Under the pieces are notes generated by a model. The model was not told where the DNA came from. It saw only the letters and a program-made list of their open reading frames with translations, and did not search any database. A program made the translations under genes and the position numbers. A stretch of DNA of 64,000 bases, taken from Klebsiella pneumoniae. GTDB taxonomy: Bacteria > Pseudomonadota > Gammaproteobacteria > Enterobacterales > Enterobacteriaceae. The stretch lies in the NCBI RefSeq assembly GCF_000742135.1, contig NZ_KN046818.1:992841-1056840 (forward strand). The letters are read 5' to 3'. Shown here piece after piece: positions 42,718-52,321 of the stretch (its first letter is position 1; every line of letters begins with the position of its first letter).

Positions 42718-43794
42718 TTACTTCGCCAGCCAGGCTGCGACCTCCTGCCAGCTGCCGCGAAAGAGAATTTTCCCGGCTTTTTTCCCCAACTGATAGCGAT
42801 ACATCGGGTCGTAGTACTCTTCCAGCAGCGGTACCAGCCAGGCAAAGTGCGCCTCGGTGCTGGCGGTGCGCTGCTGCTGCACCAGCGCCTCATCGAGCCG
42901 TTCAGTGAGCTGAGCAAAACGCTGCAGCCCCAGGCGACGGCGGATGGCAAACAGGCCGTGATGCAGATACTCGCCGTATGCCTGCCAGCCTTTCTCTTCG
43001 CCATACGCGGCGATAAAGTCGCAATACATGCGATCGAAATACTCTTCGCGCAGCCGTTCGAGGCGAACGTCAAACGGATCTTCCACCACCGCCAGCGGCG
43101 ACTGCGCCATGCGGAGGCGCAGGCTCTCCGGTAGATGATTGGCGCCGATCATATGGCCTTCATCTTCCAGCACCCAGCGGGTCTGCTGTTCGGCTTTTTT
43201 AAGCAGGCTGACCGCCAGGTGGTTTTCAAAGGTGGCCTGTGGATGCTGATCCTGCAGGGTTCGACCGAATGAAGAACCGCGGTGATGAGCAAGCCCTTCC
43301 AGGTCGATACCGTCCGGGCGCGAGCAGACCAGTTGAGTTTTGCCGTTGCCGGTACAGCCGCCAATCAGCACGATCGGGCGCTGCACCAGTTTGTCGGTGG
43401 CCTGGATCGCCGCCTGGCGTAGCGCTTTATAGCCGCCGACGATCAGGGGGTAATCCACGCCAGCTTCTTTCAGCCACTGCTGGACGATATGCGAGCGCTG
43501 GCCGCCGCGGGTGCAGCACAGGTAACCGTGTGGGTAACGGGCGCACGCTTCCAGCCACGCCTGAGTACGGCTGGCGCGCAGGTCACCCTGGACCAGTTTA
43601 TGGCCGAGCGCCAGCGCCGCTTCCGGCCCCTGACGCTTGTAGCAGGTGCCGACCGCGGCGCGTTCTTCATCATTCATCAGCGGCAGGTTGATCGCCGCCG
43701 GCATCGCGCTTTGGCTAAACTCCACCGGGGCGCGTACGTCAATCAGTGGCGTATCGCTGGCGAGAATGGCGCGATAATCCGTCCCATTGGTCAT
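42718..43794 (-). CDS. mnmH: tRNA 2-selenouridine/geranyl-2-thiouridine synthase
   Basis: 358 residues (selU, ybbB). Converts 2-thiouridine at wobble position 34 of Lys, Glu and Gln tRNAs to 2-selenouridine through a geranylated intermediate. The N-terminal rhodanese domain has its catalytic Cys94 in CTRGGQRS; the C-terminal P-loop domain has GGCTGNGKT. The start at 43794 follows GAGGATACC; longer forms lack support. Upstream is a short spacer and then purK on the same strand. Confidence 0.94.
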   Translation of the reverse strand: MTNGTDYRAILASDTPLIDVRAPVEFSQSAMPAAINLPLMNDEERAAVGTCYKRQGPEAALALGHKLVQGDLRASRTQAWLEACARYPHGYLCCTRGGQRSHIVQQWLKEAGVDYPLIVGGYKALRQAAIQATDKLVQRPIVLIGGCTGNGKTQLVCSRPDGIDLEGLAHHRGSSFGRTLQDQHPQATFENHLAVSLLKKAEQQTRWVLEDEGHMIGANHLPESLRLRMAQSPLAVVEDPFDVRLERLREEYFDRMYCDFIAAYGEEKGWQAYGEYLHHGLFAIRRRLGLQRFAQLTERLDEALVQQQRTASTEAHFAWLVPLLEEYYDPMYRYQLGKKAGKILFRGSWQEVAAWLAK

Positions 43795-43905
43795 GGGGTA
43801 TCCTCTGAAGTCAAAACAGAAATGAGCTTTACAGCAAGGGGGGGATTGTACGCGCCTCAAGGTGTGCCGGGGAAGGGGATAGATCAAATCCCCGGCACGA
43901 AGGGC

Positions 43906-44973
43906 TTAGCTGAGCTGCGATTGCGCCCAGAACAGGCCGCTGGTGTACTCCGGCGGCAGCAGCGGCTTGATCGCTTCCAGCGTCGCGCTCAGGCGATCGG
44001 TATCGCTGTCGGTGAGGTTCAGGTGGCCGACTTTACGACCCGGGCGCACCTCTTTGTCATACCAGTGCAGGTGCACCAGCGGCAGCTTCAGCCAGTCGTA
44101 GTTAAGATCGGTGCCGATCAGGTTGATCATCACCGACGGGCTGTTGACCACCGGCGGCGGCAGCGGCAGGCCGGTAATCGCCCGCAGATGCAGCTCGAAC
44201 TGGCTGATAGACGCCCCGTTCTGCGTCCAGTGGCCGCTGTTGTGCACCCGCGGCGCCAGCTCGTTAATCAGCAGCCCCTCGGCGGTAACGAAGCACTCCA
44301 TCGCCATCACGCCGACATAGTTCAGCTCGTTCATGATCGCCGTCAGCATGCTTTCCGCCTGTTCCTGCTGGCGAGCGTTGGCCTGCGGGAAGGCGACGCT
44401 GGCGCGCAGAATACCGTCCTGATGCAGGTTACGGGTCAGCGGGTAGAAGACGGTGCTACCGTCATGAGCGCGGGCGCCTACCAGCGATACCTCGCCGGAG
44501 AAGTTAATCCCCTGCTCGACGATGCACTCGCCGTAGTTATCGGCCGGTAGCTGATCGATCTCGTTTTCCCGCAGACGCCACTGGCCGCGGCCGTCGTAAC
44601 CGCCAACGCGACGCTTAACGATCGCCAGTTCGCCAAGGCGAGCAAACACCGCCGGCCACTCGCTTTTATCCGCCAGCAGCTGCCACGGGGCGGTGGCGAG
44701 GCCAAGCTTGTCAAACAGCTGCTTTTGCGTCAGGCGGTCGGCGATAATCGGGAAGACATCGCGGTTGACGAACGCCGGGTGGCGGGCCAGCTCGCGGGTG
44801 AGGGCGGTTTCCGGCCAGCGTTCAATTTCTGCCGTGATGACGCTCTGCTGGAACGGCACCGCTTCCGGGTCGGCTTCCAGCCCCACCGGCCAAACGGCGA
44901 TGCCCAGCGGCTCGCCGGCCTGGCGCAGCATACGGCCTAACTGGCCGTTACCGAGCACGCATACCTGTTTCAT
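43906..44973 (-). CDS. purK: N5-carboxyaminoimidazole ribonucleotide synthase PurK
   Basis: 355 residues, the E. coli length. ATP-grasp enzyme making N5-CAIR from AIR, bicarbonate and ATP in purine synthesis. Begins [23 protein letters not shown]-grasp features include [14 protein letters not shown] and [14 protein letters not shown] [14 protein letters not shown]. Overlaps purE by four bases (ATGA), so the two are translationally coupled and share the PurR-controlled promoter. Confidence 0.97.
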   Translation of the reverse strand: MKQVCVLGNGQLGRMLRQAGEPLGIAVWPVGLEADPEAVPFQQSVITAEIERWPETALTRELARHPAFVNRDVFPIIADRLTQKQLFDKLGLATAPWQLLADKSEWPAVFARLGELAIVKRRVGGYDGRGQWRLRENEIDQLPADNYGECIVEQGINFSGEVSLVGARAHDGSTVFYPLTRNLHQDGILRASVAFPQANARQQEQAESMLTAIMNELNYVGVMAMECFVTAEGLLINELAPRVHNSGHWTQNGASISQFELHLRAITGLPLPPPVVNSPSVMINLIGTDLNYDWLKLPLVHLHWYDKEVRPGRKVGHLNLTDSDTDRLSATLEAIKPLLPPEYTSGLFWAQSQLS

Positions 44974-45479
44974 GCCGCACCCCGCGGATCCGGATTATCC
45001 AGCACTTCATCGGTTTGCGCCTGACGCCAGGCGCTCAGGCGCTGGTGCAGTTCTGCATCATGCTGGGCAAGGATCTGCGCGGCGAGCAGGCCGGCGTTCG
45101 CAGCGCCAGCTTTGCCGATGGCCAGGGTACCGACCGGAATGCCGCGCGGCATCTGCACAATGGAGTAGAGGCTGTCGACACCGCTTAAGGCTGCGCTCTG
45201 AACCGGTACGCCGAGCACCGGCACCAGGGTTTTCGCCGCAATCATGCCCGGCAGATGCGCCGCGCCGCCTGCTCCTGCAATAATCACCTGATAACCGTGG
45301 CTTTCGGCGCTTTCAGCAAAGCTGAACAGCTTATCGGGCGTGCGGTGGGCGGAGACCACTTCGACATGGTACGGAACGTTCAGGGCATCAAGGATTTCTG
45401 CGGTAAATTGCATGGTAGCCCAGTCGCTTTTGGACCCCATCACGATGGCGATACGCGCCGAATTATTGCGGGAAGACAT
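44970..45479 (-). CDS. purE: N5-CAIR mutase PurE
   Basis: 169 residues, class I PurE. Rearranges N5-CAIR to CAIR. Conserved [11 protein letters not shown] near the N-terminus, SAHRTPD with the catalytic His, and [13 protein letters not shown]. First gene of purEK; a PurR site lies 73-88 bases upstream of the start. Confidence 0.97.
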   Translation of the reverse strand: MSSRNNSARIAIVMGSKSDWATMQFTAEILDALNVPYHVEVVSAHRTPDKLFSFAESAESHGYQVIIAGAGGAAHLPGMIAAKTLVPVLGVPVQSAALSGVDSLYSIVQMPRGIPVGTLAIGKAGAANAGLLAAQILAQHDAELHQRLSAWRQAQTDEVLDNPDPRGAA

Positions 45480-45551
45480 GCGTCTTAAAACTCCTGTGGG
45501 TGTGTTTCACACTGCTTTAGAGGCCACAGAGAATAGCATGAACTGCCAGCA

Positions 45552-45567
45552 AGGAAAACGGTTGCGT
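45552..45567 (-). promoter_or_regulatory. PurR operator of purEK
   Basis: The 16 bases read on the minus strand match every specified position of the PurR consensus (A-GCAA-CG-TT-C-T). Located upstream of purE, the classic position. Confidence 0.9.
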
Positions 45568-45575
45568 GCGCATGG

Positions 45576-45914
45576 TTAGCCGTCTTTTGTCTCGCCTGGA
45601 GGTGATGGCGTGGGTGCCTGATTGACCTTTATCTCTCTCATGATACAGGTGATAAGCAGCACTAACCCCCACGGGAGCATCAGGGTGCCCATAAGCAGTA
45701 AATAGATTTGTACCAGCCGGCTATCGTGAGGGCGGGTGCAGAGCAAATAAATGGCATAAAAATAGATAGCCCACGCCAGCATCGCACACCAGACAAACGT
45801 CAGCGTGTTGCCGATAACGACGCCGATTAAGGCGATATAACTTACCCCTAACGGATTGAGGATCGCGATGATCATTCCCCACATCAGCGGCTGACTCCAC
45901 TTTTTCCTGCTCAT
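45576..45914 (-). CDS. Small inner membrane protein, unknown function
   Basis: 112 residues from the ATG at 45914, which has AAGGA at good spacing; the longer in-frame version would overlap lpxH. Three hydrophobic segments are visible: GMIIAILNPLGVSYIALIGV, LTFVWCAMLAWAIYFYAIYL and LLLMGTLMLPWGLVLLITCI, followed by a short Pro-rich tail. I do not recognise a family. It lies between purE and lpxH, where E. coli K-12 has no gene. Its stop is only 9 bases from the PurR operator of purE. Confidence 0.75.
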   Translation of the reverse strand: MSRKKWSQPLMWGMIIAILNPLGVSYIALIGVVIGNTLTFVWCAMLAWAIYFYAIYLLCTRPHDSRLVQIYLLLMGTLMLPWGLVLLITCIMREIKVNQAPTPSPPGETKDG

Positions 45915-46021
45915 GCTCGTTCCTTGAGAGTGACGTTGTGGAAGACTAGCATGCAGGGCGGGGGGAAGCGCGCACCTTCGCCCGGGCAAAAGGCGCTTTC
46001 GGAATTGTGCTCGCGCAGGAA

Positions 46022-46744
46022 TTAGAACGGAAAGTGGATTAGTTCGACGTCGTCCGGCGTCACCTTGACCATCGAACCTTCGCTGTGCCAGGCGCCAAGT
46101 ACCACGCGCCATGCGGGTTGGCCGTTGGCCTGCAGTTCATGGACCCCCGGGCGATGAGTATGGCCGTGGATCAGCCACTGCACGTGATGCCGCTCCATCG
46201 CGTCAACTACCGCCTGTGGATTTACATCCATAATTTCCATTGATTTACTGCTGTTGGCGGCTTTGCTGTCGGCGCGCATGCGGGCGGCGATGCGACGGCG
46301 GATAAACAGCGGCAGGGCCAGGAACAGACGCTGGATCCACGGGGTGTGGACTTTGGCGCGAAACGCCAGATAGCCTTGGTCATCGGTGCACAGCGTGTCG
46401 CCATGCATGATCAAGACTTCACGGCCATAGAGGTCCAGTCGCTCTTCTTCGGCGAGCAGGATCATCCCGCTCTGGCGGGCAAAGCGCTGGCCGACGAGAA
46501 AATCGCGGTTGCCATGGGTGAAGTAGCACGGCACGCCGGCGTCGACGACGGCTTTGATTGCCGAGGCAATTTGTTGGTGCAGCGGGTTAGGATCGTCATC
46601 GCCGATCCATGCCTCAAACAGATCGCCAAGGATATACAGAGCCTCCGCCTGGCGGGCTTCGCCCTGTAAAAAACGCAGAAAACCGGCGGTGATCGCCGGT
46701 TCTTCTGTTTGCAGGTGCAAATCTGCAATGAAAAGTGTCGCCAC
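46022..46744 (-). CDS. lpxH: UDP-2,3-diacylglucosamine diphosphatase LpxH
   Basis: 240 residues, the E. coli length. Cleaves UDP-2,3-diacylglucosamine to lipid X at the inner membrane, an essential lipid A step. Calcineurin-like metal motifs: [28 protein letters not shown] and HGHTHRP. Starts three bases after ppiB ends, so the pair is co-transcribed. Confidence 0.97.
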   Translation of the reverse strand: MATLFIADLHLQTEEPAITAGFLRFLQGEARQAEALYILGDLFEAWIGDDDPNPLHQQIASAIKAVVDAGVPCYFTHGNRDFLVGQRFARQSGMILLAEEERLDLYGREVLIMHGDTLCTDDQGYLAFRAKVHTPWIQRLFLALPLFIRRRIAARMRADSKAANSSKSMEIMDVNPQAVVDAMERHHVQWLIHGHTHRPGVHELQANGQPAWRVVLGAWHSEGSMVKVTPDDVELIHFPF

Positions 46745-46747
46745 GAA

Positions 46748-47242
46748 TTACTCGCTGACGGTGACGCTTTTGATGATCACATCATCTTTCGGCACATCCT
46801 GGTGCATGCCGCTGCGGCCGGTGGCAACCGCTTTGATTTTGTCAACCACGTCCATGCCTTCAACCACTTCCGCGAAGACGCAGTAGCCCCAACCCTGCAG
46901 GCTTTCGCCGGAGAAGTTCAGGAAGTCGTTGTCAACCACGTTGATGAAGAACTGCGCGGTGGCAGAGTGCGGCGCCTGAGTACGGGCCATCGCCAGCGTG
47001 CCGCGGGTGTTTTTCAGACCGTTGTTCGCTTCGTTCTGAATCGGAGATTTGGTCGCTTTTTGTTTCATGCCAGGTTCAAAACCGCCGCCCTGAATCATGA
47101 AGCCGTTGATAACACGGTGGAAAATGGTGTTGTCGTAGAAACCTTCGCGGCAGTAGTCCAGGAAGTTTTTAACTGTTTCCGGCGCTTTGTCGTCAAACGT
47201 TTTGATTACGATATCGCCATGATTGGTGTGGAAAGTAACCAT
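46748..47242 (-). CDS. ppiB: Cytosolic peptidyl-prolyl isomerase B
   Basis: 164 residues, the E. coli length, from the ATG at 47242 with AGGAT before it. Cyclophilin fold with [14 protein letters not shown] (catalytic Arg), QFFINVVDN and the gate [15 protein letters not shown]. Divergent from cysS and upstream of lpxH. Confidence 0.97.
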   Translation of the reverse strand: MVTFHTNHGDIVIKTFDDKAPETVKNFLDYCREGFYDNTIFHRVINGFMIQGGGFEPGMKQKATKSPIQNEANNGLKNTRGTLAMARTQAPHSATAQFFINVVDNDFLNFSGESLQGWGYCVFAEVVEGMDVVDKIKAVATGRSGMHQDVPKDDVIIKSVTVSE

Positions 47243-47417
47243 TTTTGCATCCTGTTCCGATGAGTGTGGTGCCAGCACCCGGTGTCGGGTGAGATATAGG
47301 GGGGTGTTATAGCATAACCGCGGGGGTCGATGCACCTTGCAATGTGTGCTGCGTCCGGTCTGAATTATGGGTATTATAGAGACTTCATTACCCACACACG
47401 TCTACACGGAATCTTCG

Positions 47418-48803
47418 ATGTTAAAAATTTTTAATACACTGACGCGCCAGAAAGAGGAATTTAAACCTATCCATGCCGGGGAAGTCGGCATGTACGTGTG
47501 TGGTATTACCGTTTACGATCTCTGTCATATCGGCCATGGACGTACCTTCGTCTCCTTTGACGTCGTGGCGCGCTATCTGCGTTTTCTTGGCTATAAGCTG
47601 AAGTACGTGCGCAATATCACCGATATCGACGACAAAATCATTAAGCGCGCTAATGAAAACGGCGAAAGCTTTGTCGCGCTGGTCGATCGCATGATTGCCG
47701 AAATGCACAAAGATTTTGACGCGCTGAATATTCTGCGTCCCGACAGCGAGCCGCGCGCAACGCACCATATTGCGGAGATCATTGAGATCACCGAGCAGCT
47801 GATCGCCAAAGGCCATGCTTACGTGGCAGATAACGGCGACGTGATGTTCGACGTGCCGACGGACCCGAACTACGGTTTGCTGTCACGCCAGGATCTCGAT
47901 CAACTGCAGGCGGGGGCGCGCGTCGACGTGGTTGACGTCAAGCGTAACCCGATGGACTTCGTCCTGTGGAAAATGTCGAAAGAGGGCGAGCCGAGCTGGC
48001 CGTCGCCGTGGGGCGCGGGCCGTCCGGGCTGGCATATCGAGTGCTCGGCGATGAACTGCAAGCAGCTTGGCAACCACTTCGATATTCACGGCGGCGGTTC
48101 GGATCTGATGTTCCCGCACCATGAAAACGAAATCGCCCAGTCCACCTGCGCCCACGACGGCGAATACGTCAACTACTGGATGCACTCCGGCATGGTGATG
48201 GTTGACCGCGAGAAGATGTCGAAATCGCTGGGTAATTTCTTTACCGTCCGCGACGTGCTGAAGTATTACGATGCGGAGACGATTCGCTACTTCCTGATGT
48301 CCGGCCACTATCGCAGCCAGCTGAACTACAGCGAAGAGAACCTCAAGCAGGCGCGTTCGGCGCTGGAGCGTCTGTACACCGCGCTGCGCGGGACGGACAA
48401 ATCCGTCGACGCGGCGGGGGGCGAAGCCTTCGAAGCACGCTTTATCGAGGCGATGGACGACGACTTCAACACCCCGGAAGCCTATTCGGTGCTGTTCGAT
48501 ATGGCGCGTGAAGTAAACCGCCTGAAAACCGAGGACGCGGCCGCGGCGAACGCCATGGCGGCCCACCTGCGTAAGCTTGCTGCGGTGCTGGGTCTGCTGG
48601 AGCAGGAGCCGGAGGCGTTCCTGCAGAGCGGCGCGCAGGTTGACGACGCGGAAGTGACGGAGATCGAATCGCTCATCCAGCAGCGTCTGGACGCACGCAA
48701 AGCGAAAGACTGGGCGGCGGCGGATGCGGCGCGCGACCGTCTCAACGAGATGGGCATTGTGCTGGAAGATGGCCCGCAGGGCACCACCTGGCGCCGGAAG
48801 TAA
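47418..48803 (+). CDS. cysS: Cysteinyl-tRNA synthetase
   Basis: 461 residues, the E. coli length, from the ATG at 47418. Class I synthetase: HIGH-type HIGHGRTF, zinc site starting at Cys28 ([10 protein letters not shown]) and continuing in [10 protein letters not shown] and FPHHENE, and the KMSKS loop ([11 protein letters not shown]). A bidirectional terminator follows. Confidence 0.98.
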   Translation: MLKIFNTLTRQKEEFKPIHAGEVGMYVCGITVYDLCHIGHGRTFVSFDVVARYLRFLGYKLKYVRNITDIDDKIIKRANENGESFVALVDRMIAEMHKDFDALNILRPDSEPRATHHIAEIIEITEQLIAKGHAYVADNGDVMFDVPTDPNYGLLSRQDLDQLQAGARVDVVDVKRNPMDFVLWKMSKEGEPSWPSPWGAGRPGWHIECSAMNCKQLGNHFDIHGGGSDLMFPHHENEIAQSTCAHDGEYVNYWMHSGMVMVDREKMSKSLGNFFTVRDVLKYYDAETIRYFLMSGHYRSQLNYSEENLKQARSALERLYTALRGTDKSVDAAGGEAFEARFIEAMDDDFNTPEAYSVLFDMAREVNRLKTEDAAAANAMAAHLRKLAAVLGLLEQEPEAFLQSGAQVDDAEVTEIESLIQQRLDARKAKDWAAADAARDRLNEMGIVLEDGPQGTTWRRK

Positions 48804-48810
48804 GCCATAA

Positions 48811-48838
48811 AAAAACGCCCGCAAAAGCGGGCGTTTTT
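48811..48838. terminator. Bidirectional terminator between cysS and ybcJ
   Basis: A 12-bp perfect stem (48811-48822 with 48827-48838) with loop AAAA and A/T runs on both sides, so it can end cysS and the convergent folD-ybcJ unit. Confidence 0.93.
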
Positions 48839-48848
48839 ATTTTCGTTG

Positions 48849-49061
48849 TCAGGCCGTGACGGTCACGCTCTGGCCTTCAAAGCTCACCGTCTGACCAGCG
48901 ACGATTTTGCAGCGTTTGCGGGTTTCCACCGCGCCGTCGACTTTTACCAGCCCGTCGGCGATGGCGATCTTCGCCTGGGCGCCGCTTTCGCTCCAGCCTT
49001 CCAGCTTCAGCAGATCGCACAGCTCAACGTGCGGGTGTTTACCTAAGGAAAATGTCGCCAT
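48849..49061 (-). CDS. ybcJ: S4-like RNA-binding protein YbcJ
   Basis: 70 residues from the ATG at 49061, matching E. coli YbcJ almost throughout (MATFSLGKHPHVELCDLLK). Small S4-like fold with the VKVDGAVETRKRCKI surface expected to contact RNA. Target unknown. One base separates it from folD. Confidence 0.93.
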   Translation of the reverse strand: MATFSLGKHPHVELCDLLKLEGWSESGAQAKIAIADGLVKVDGAVETRKRCKIVAGQTVSFEGQSVTVTA

Positions 49062-49062
49062 C

Positions 49063-49929
49063 TCAGGCCTCCTCAACGTCGTGATACTCTTCGCACGCCT
49101 GCAGCGTGTTCTGAATCAGGGTAGCGACGGTCATCGGGCCAACGCCGCCGGGAACCGGGGTGATGTAGGACGCGCGTTCGGCGGCATCTTCATACACCAC
49201 GTCGCCGACCACTTTGCCGCTTTCCAGACGGTTGATGCCGACATCGACCACAATCGCCCCTTCTTTAATCCACTCGCCAGGAATAAAGCCCGGTTTGCCC
49301 ACCGCGACGATCAGCAGGTCGGCGTTTTCGACATGATGGCGCAGGTTTTTTGTAAAGCGGTGGGTGACGGTGGTGGTGCAGCCGGCCAGCAGCAGCTCCA
49401 TGCTCATCGGGCGACCGACGATATTGGAGGCGCCAATGACCACCGCATTGAGGCCGTAGGTGTCGATATTGTAGCGTTCCAGCAAGGTCACGATACCGCG
49501 CGGAGTGCACGGACGCAGGCGCGGCGCGCGCTGGCACAGGCGGCCAACGTTGTAAGGATGGAAGCCGTCGACGTCTTTATCCGGCGCGATGCGCTCGAGA
49601 ACTTTGACGTTATCGATCCCTGCCGGCAGGGGCAGCTGAACCAGAATACCGTCGATGGTCTTATCGGCATTCAGAGTGTCGATAAGCTCCAGCAGCTCGG
49701 CTTCGCTGGTGGTTTCCGGGAGATCGTAAGAGCGGGAGACGAAGCCCACTTCTTCACATGCTTTGCGCTTGCTGCCGACATAAATCTGCGAGGCCGGGTT
49801 GCTGCCGACCAGCACGACGGCCAGCCCAGGGGCGCGTTTTCCGGCCGCAACGCGAGCCTTCACTTTTTCCGCAACCTCAGAGCGTACCTGCTGCGCAATC
49901 GTTTTACCGTCAATAATTTTTGCTGCCAT
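49063..49929 (-). CDS. folD: Bifunctional methylene-THF dehydrogenase/cyclohydrolase FolD
   Basis: 288 residues, the E. coli length. Interconverts 5,10-methylene-, methenyl- and 10-formyl-tetrahydrofolate. Catalytic Lys54 lies in [13 protein letters not shown], followed by QLPLP and the dinucleotide fold [11 protein letters not shown]; closes with [10 protein letters not shown]. Upstream of ybcJ in a two-gene unit. Confidence 0.97.
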   Translation of the reverse strand: MAAKIIDGKTIAQQVRSEVAEKVKARVAAGKRAPGLAVVLVGSNPASQIYVGSKRKACEEVGFVSRSYDLPETTSEAELLELIDTLNADKTIDGILVQLPLPAGIDNVKVLERIAPDKDVDGFHPYNVGRLCQRAPRLRPCTPRGIVTLLERYNIDTYGLNAVVIGASNIVGRPMSMELLLAGCTTTVTHRFTKNLRHHVENADLLIVAVGKPGFIPGEWIKEGAIVVDVGINRLESGKVVGDVVYEDAAERASYITPVPGGVGPMTVATLIQNTLQACEEYHDVEEA

Positions 49930-50201
49930 CAGAGAGAGGATTCCATCTGTATCTTTACGAAAGGGGGATGAGGATATTTTGTCAGAAGCGGGCCTCGCTG
50001 TCAGTCCTCGTTTGCTGTTTTATCCTGTCTGAGGCTAATTTAGCCTGTTATGACCATGGTTATTACATGGTTATTGGTGCGTTGCGCCTGGCCACTGAGT
50101 CGATTTACGCGCGCATGAGCCCCAGCGGTATGCTTCTTGTACAGTTGGTGGGGGATATTTCGCCAGCGTCGTATAAGCCCGCAGTTTCCTGGCAAAATGG
50201 A
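49930..50201. other. Spacer between divergent folD and tRNA-Arg
   Basis: About 270 bases that should contain the folD promoter. Short inverted repeat AGGCTAA/TTAGCCT near 50031. No convincing gene. In E. coli K-12 the sfm fimbrial cluster and fimZ lie between folD and argU; here they do not. Confidence 0.5.
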
Positions 50202-50229
50202 TTGACTCAACCGACGTGGACCGTATAAT
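50202..50229 (+). promoter_or_regulatory. Promoter of the tRNA-Arg gene
   Basis: TTGACT (50202-50207), 16-base spacer, consensus TATAAT (50224-50229), then a C-rich stretch TCCACGCG at the expected start. Strong sigma-70 promoter about 39 bases before the tRNA. Confidence 0.85.
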
Positions 50230-50267
50230 TCCACGCGTTTCACTCCGCGAAGCACTCGCTTCTCAGG

Positions 50268-50344
50268 GCGCCCTTAGCTCAGCTGGATAGAGCAACGGCC
50301 TTCTAAGCCGTAGGTCACAGGTTCGAATCCTGTAGGGCGTGCCA
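50268..50344 (+). tRNA. argU: tRNA-Arg, anticodon TCT
   Basis: 77 bases with an encoded CCA. The acceptor stem pairs GCGCCCU with AGGGCGU (terminal G-U), D-arm with AGCTCAGCTGGATAGAGC, anticodon loop CTTCTAA (TCT at 50302-50304), and T-arm GGTTCGAATCC. This reads the rare AGA codon. argU is the attachment site of the DLP12 prophage in E. coli; an integrase remnant immediately downstream shows it was used here too. Confidence 0.97.
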
Positions 50345-50363
50345 TTTAATAATCAATCACTTA

Positions 50364-50532
50364 TCAACTTCCTCCAGTCGCTGATTTTTCCTTGTGGGAC
50401 ATATTTGGGACATCTTCTGCAAAAATTTGCAAAAATTGAGTCAATTTGACGTGCGTGCTCAGTTAAATGGTTAGGTGCCAGGTGAGCATATCGACGGACC
50501 ATTTCGATGATTCTAATGTCTTGTAGTATCTT
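50364..50532 (-). pseudogene. Remnant of the 3' end of a tyrosine-type integrase
   Basis: Read on the minus strand, one frame gives [20 protein letters not shown] followed by [13 protein letters not shown], the C-terminal box with the nucleophilic Tyr of phage-type integrases. A second frame resumes [17 protein letters not shown] and stop. The break lies at a near-duplicated TTTTTGCAAA/TTTTTGCAGA, consistent with a short duplication. No upstream Arg and HxxR motifs of the catalytic domain are seen. The fragment begins 20 bases after the tRNA in the orientation usual for integrases. Confidence 0.75.
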
Positions 50533-50806
50533 TCGGACGATGGCCAGTCAGAGTACAGCATTACTGCTCTGTAATATCGAACAGAATGGTTAATGCTGGT
50601 TATAGCTGAGTGCAGAATAAGCGCTCTACAGGAATGTGAAAATATGTTGCCGGTAACAGGCTAATAGTCATTATAGCTTTAGGTTCTGTCTGACTGGGTT
50701 AAATATCGCATTTTAAGCTGGCGTGAAGTACAGTTGTTATAGATCAATATTGAACACTATTTGAAAGCATACCCTCGATGTTCATCCACTGCCTGGAAAG
50801 ATCCGA
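50533..50806. other. Low-GC spacer after the integrase remnant
   Basis: About 270 bases with no recognisable gene, followed by the promoter region of the next small gene. Composition is lower in GC than the backbone, in keeping with foreign origin. Confidence 0.4.
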
Positions 50807-51100
50807 ATGAACATCAAATTCGTCGCCATCTCCGTATTCGCTGTTGTGTGCGTCTTTGCATCAGATATTTCCATCGCCAAATCGAATTCCTTAAGCGATG
50901 ATCAGGTCAGTCAAAGGATTATTGATGACTCTGTCGCATCCTACCCCGGTACTTGTGCCTGTCCCTTCAATACCGCCCGGAACGGCAGCTCGTGCGGTGG
51001 CCGCAGTGCCTGGAGCAAAGCTGGTGGGTACTCACCTATTTGCTACAAGAAAGAGGTAACAAAGGAGATGGTTAAGGCGTGGCGACAAGAGAATCAATGA
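50807..51100 (+). CDS. Small secreted cysteine-containing protein, unknown
   Basis: 97 residues. Signal peptide (MNIKFVAISVFAVVCVFASD, likely cut after ISIA) and a mature part with the pattern PGTCACPFNTARNGSSCGG, then RSAWSKAGGYSPICY and a charged C-terminal helix. Four Cys (CxC, C, C) could form two disulfides. I recall this CACP-N-x-CGGRSAWS-GG-xPICY type of module in small exported proteins and as a C-terminal module beside nucleases in proteobacteria, but cannot assign a function. GGAAAG precedes the ATG. Isolated, in a low-GC stretch next to a mobile-element scar. Confidence 0.75.
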   Translation: MNIKFVAISVFAVVCVFASDISIAKSNSLSDDQVSQRIIDDSVASYPGTCACPFNTARNGSSCGGRSAWSKAGGYSPICYKKEVTKEMVKAWRQENQ

Positions 51101-51495
51101 TAACGATCAATATCTGAACCAGGTGATTACTTACACTGGAATAGTAGTTTAAATAATATTAAATGATTATTTCGAATACTGCAGCCCATTTGCAGTAAGC
51201 ACTGTTCTGGTAGAGGCGGCAGAGGCCACGGCGTATATCTTTTTACCTTGTGATATTTGAACCCAGCAAATCTATTTCCCCTGCCTGATAGACTTAGTGT
51301 CACCGTATCCTGTTACTAAGAGCACGGGGCTACCTACTCATAAGACACTTCCTCTTCTTACGAGGAAACCGGTTCAGCGTGTTGTGTGTGGAGACAGTAC
51401 CCATCAACTCAAACTGATAACAAAAAGTTTAATTTTTTTCCCCGCCGCGCTGACTATAGTTAGGGCACTTTCACTTGCCCAATAAGGTCACGATT
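51101..51495. other. Spacer before the hydroxyisourate hydrolase gene
   Basis: About 395 bases of AT-rich sequence. The 62-codon frame at 51297-51485 has no ribosome site and no plausible composition. The stretch around 51290-51420 is of unlike composition and may be a decayed element; I do not recognise it. The last 60 bases should hold the promoter of the next gene. Confidence 0.4.
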
Positions 51496-51897
51496 ATGAA
51501 ATTAGTTATCGCCTCCGTAATTTCTCTGCTCAGCTTCAGCGCGCTGGCGGCGCCAGAGGGGACGCTCAGCGTACACATTCTTAATCAGCAAACCGGGCTC
51601 CCTTCACCGGGGGTGCAGATTGAGCTGGATAAACAGCAGGGGGAGAGCTGGCAGCATATCGCCACCGGTAAAACGGATGCCGATGGGCGGATTAAGTCGC
51701 TCTATCCGCAGGCGGAGAATATGGAGCCGGGGGTGTATAAAGTGACGTTTAAAACTGGTGACTATTTTAAAAGCCAAAATATGAATACGTTCTTCCCGGT
51801 GATTCCGGTTATTTTCAATGTTACAAAGCAAAATCAAAAACTGCATATCCCGCTGCTGCTCAGTCAGTACGGATACTCTACCTACCGCGGCAGCTGA
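51496..51897 (+). CDS. hiuH: Periplasmic 5-hydroxyisourate hydrolase (transthyretin-like)
   Basis: 133 residues including a signal peptide (MKLVIASVISLLSFSALAA). Hydrolyses 5-hydroxyisourate in urate degradation. All family marks are present: SVHILNQQTG with the catalytic His, DADGRIK with the catalytic Arg, FKTGDYF, a second His in LHIPLLLSQYGY and the closing YRGS. It resembles E. coli HiuH/YedX, also exported. AAGG precedes the ATG at 51496. It stands alone, with no other urate gene nearby, so its physiological use here is unclear. Confidence 0.93.
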   Translation: MKLVIASVISLLSFSALAAPEGTLSVHILNQQTGLPSPGVQIELDKQQGESWQHIATGKTDADGRIKSLYPQAENMEPGVYKVTFKTGDYFKSQNMNTFFPVIPVIFNVTKQNQKLHIPLLLSQYGYSTYRGS

Positions 51898-51975
51898 TGA
51901 CCCAAGCCGCTATCCAGCCAACGCCTGCGCGGCTTCCGCAGGCGTCACGCTTTTCTCGCACCACGATGTCCACGC

Positions 51976-52146
51976 CTAACGCTCGGTCTCTTTCTCTTTA
52001 AAGTGTTTAACGGCTTCGTCGTACATCGCCAGCAGGCCGGAAATTTCGCCTTCATATTGCGGCACGCGCTGGGCGCGAACGAGCTCAATCAGTAGCGCAT
52101 AGGCTGCTTCTTCCGGGGCCGCATGTGGATTAATAAGTCCAGACAT
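51976..52146 (-). CDS. Small 56-residue protein, unknown
   Basis: Begins MSGLINPHAAPEEAAYALLI and ends HFKEKETER. The ribosome site TAAGGAGGTGAT is fully complementary to the 3' end of 16S rRNA, five or fewer bases before the ATG, and the codon usage is that of the host. Predicted soluble and helical, acidic. I do not recognise a family. Convergent with hiuH. Confidence 0.7.
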   Translation of the reverse strand: MSGLINPHAAPEEAAYALLIELVRAQRVPQYEGEISGLLAMYDEAVKHFKEKETER

Positions 52147-52321
52147 ATCACCTCCTTAACAGTGGGCCTTTAGCCTACCCCTCGGCGGGAAAACGCAACA
52201 GCCTGATATGCAACCAGTACTTCTTATATGGCTCTTATGAAACCTCAGAGGCGAAGACCACGGCGGAAATCAATTGAAGGAGGGGTTATCCAGACCACTG
52301 GCGTGGCGGTTAGCGGTGCAT

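Noticed and set aside
51297..51485. 62-codon plus-strand frame before hiuH
   Set aside because: No ribosome site, no signal or hydrophobic pattern, low-complexity charged and Pro/Thr composition; lies in a region that should hold the hiuH promoter.
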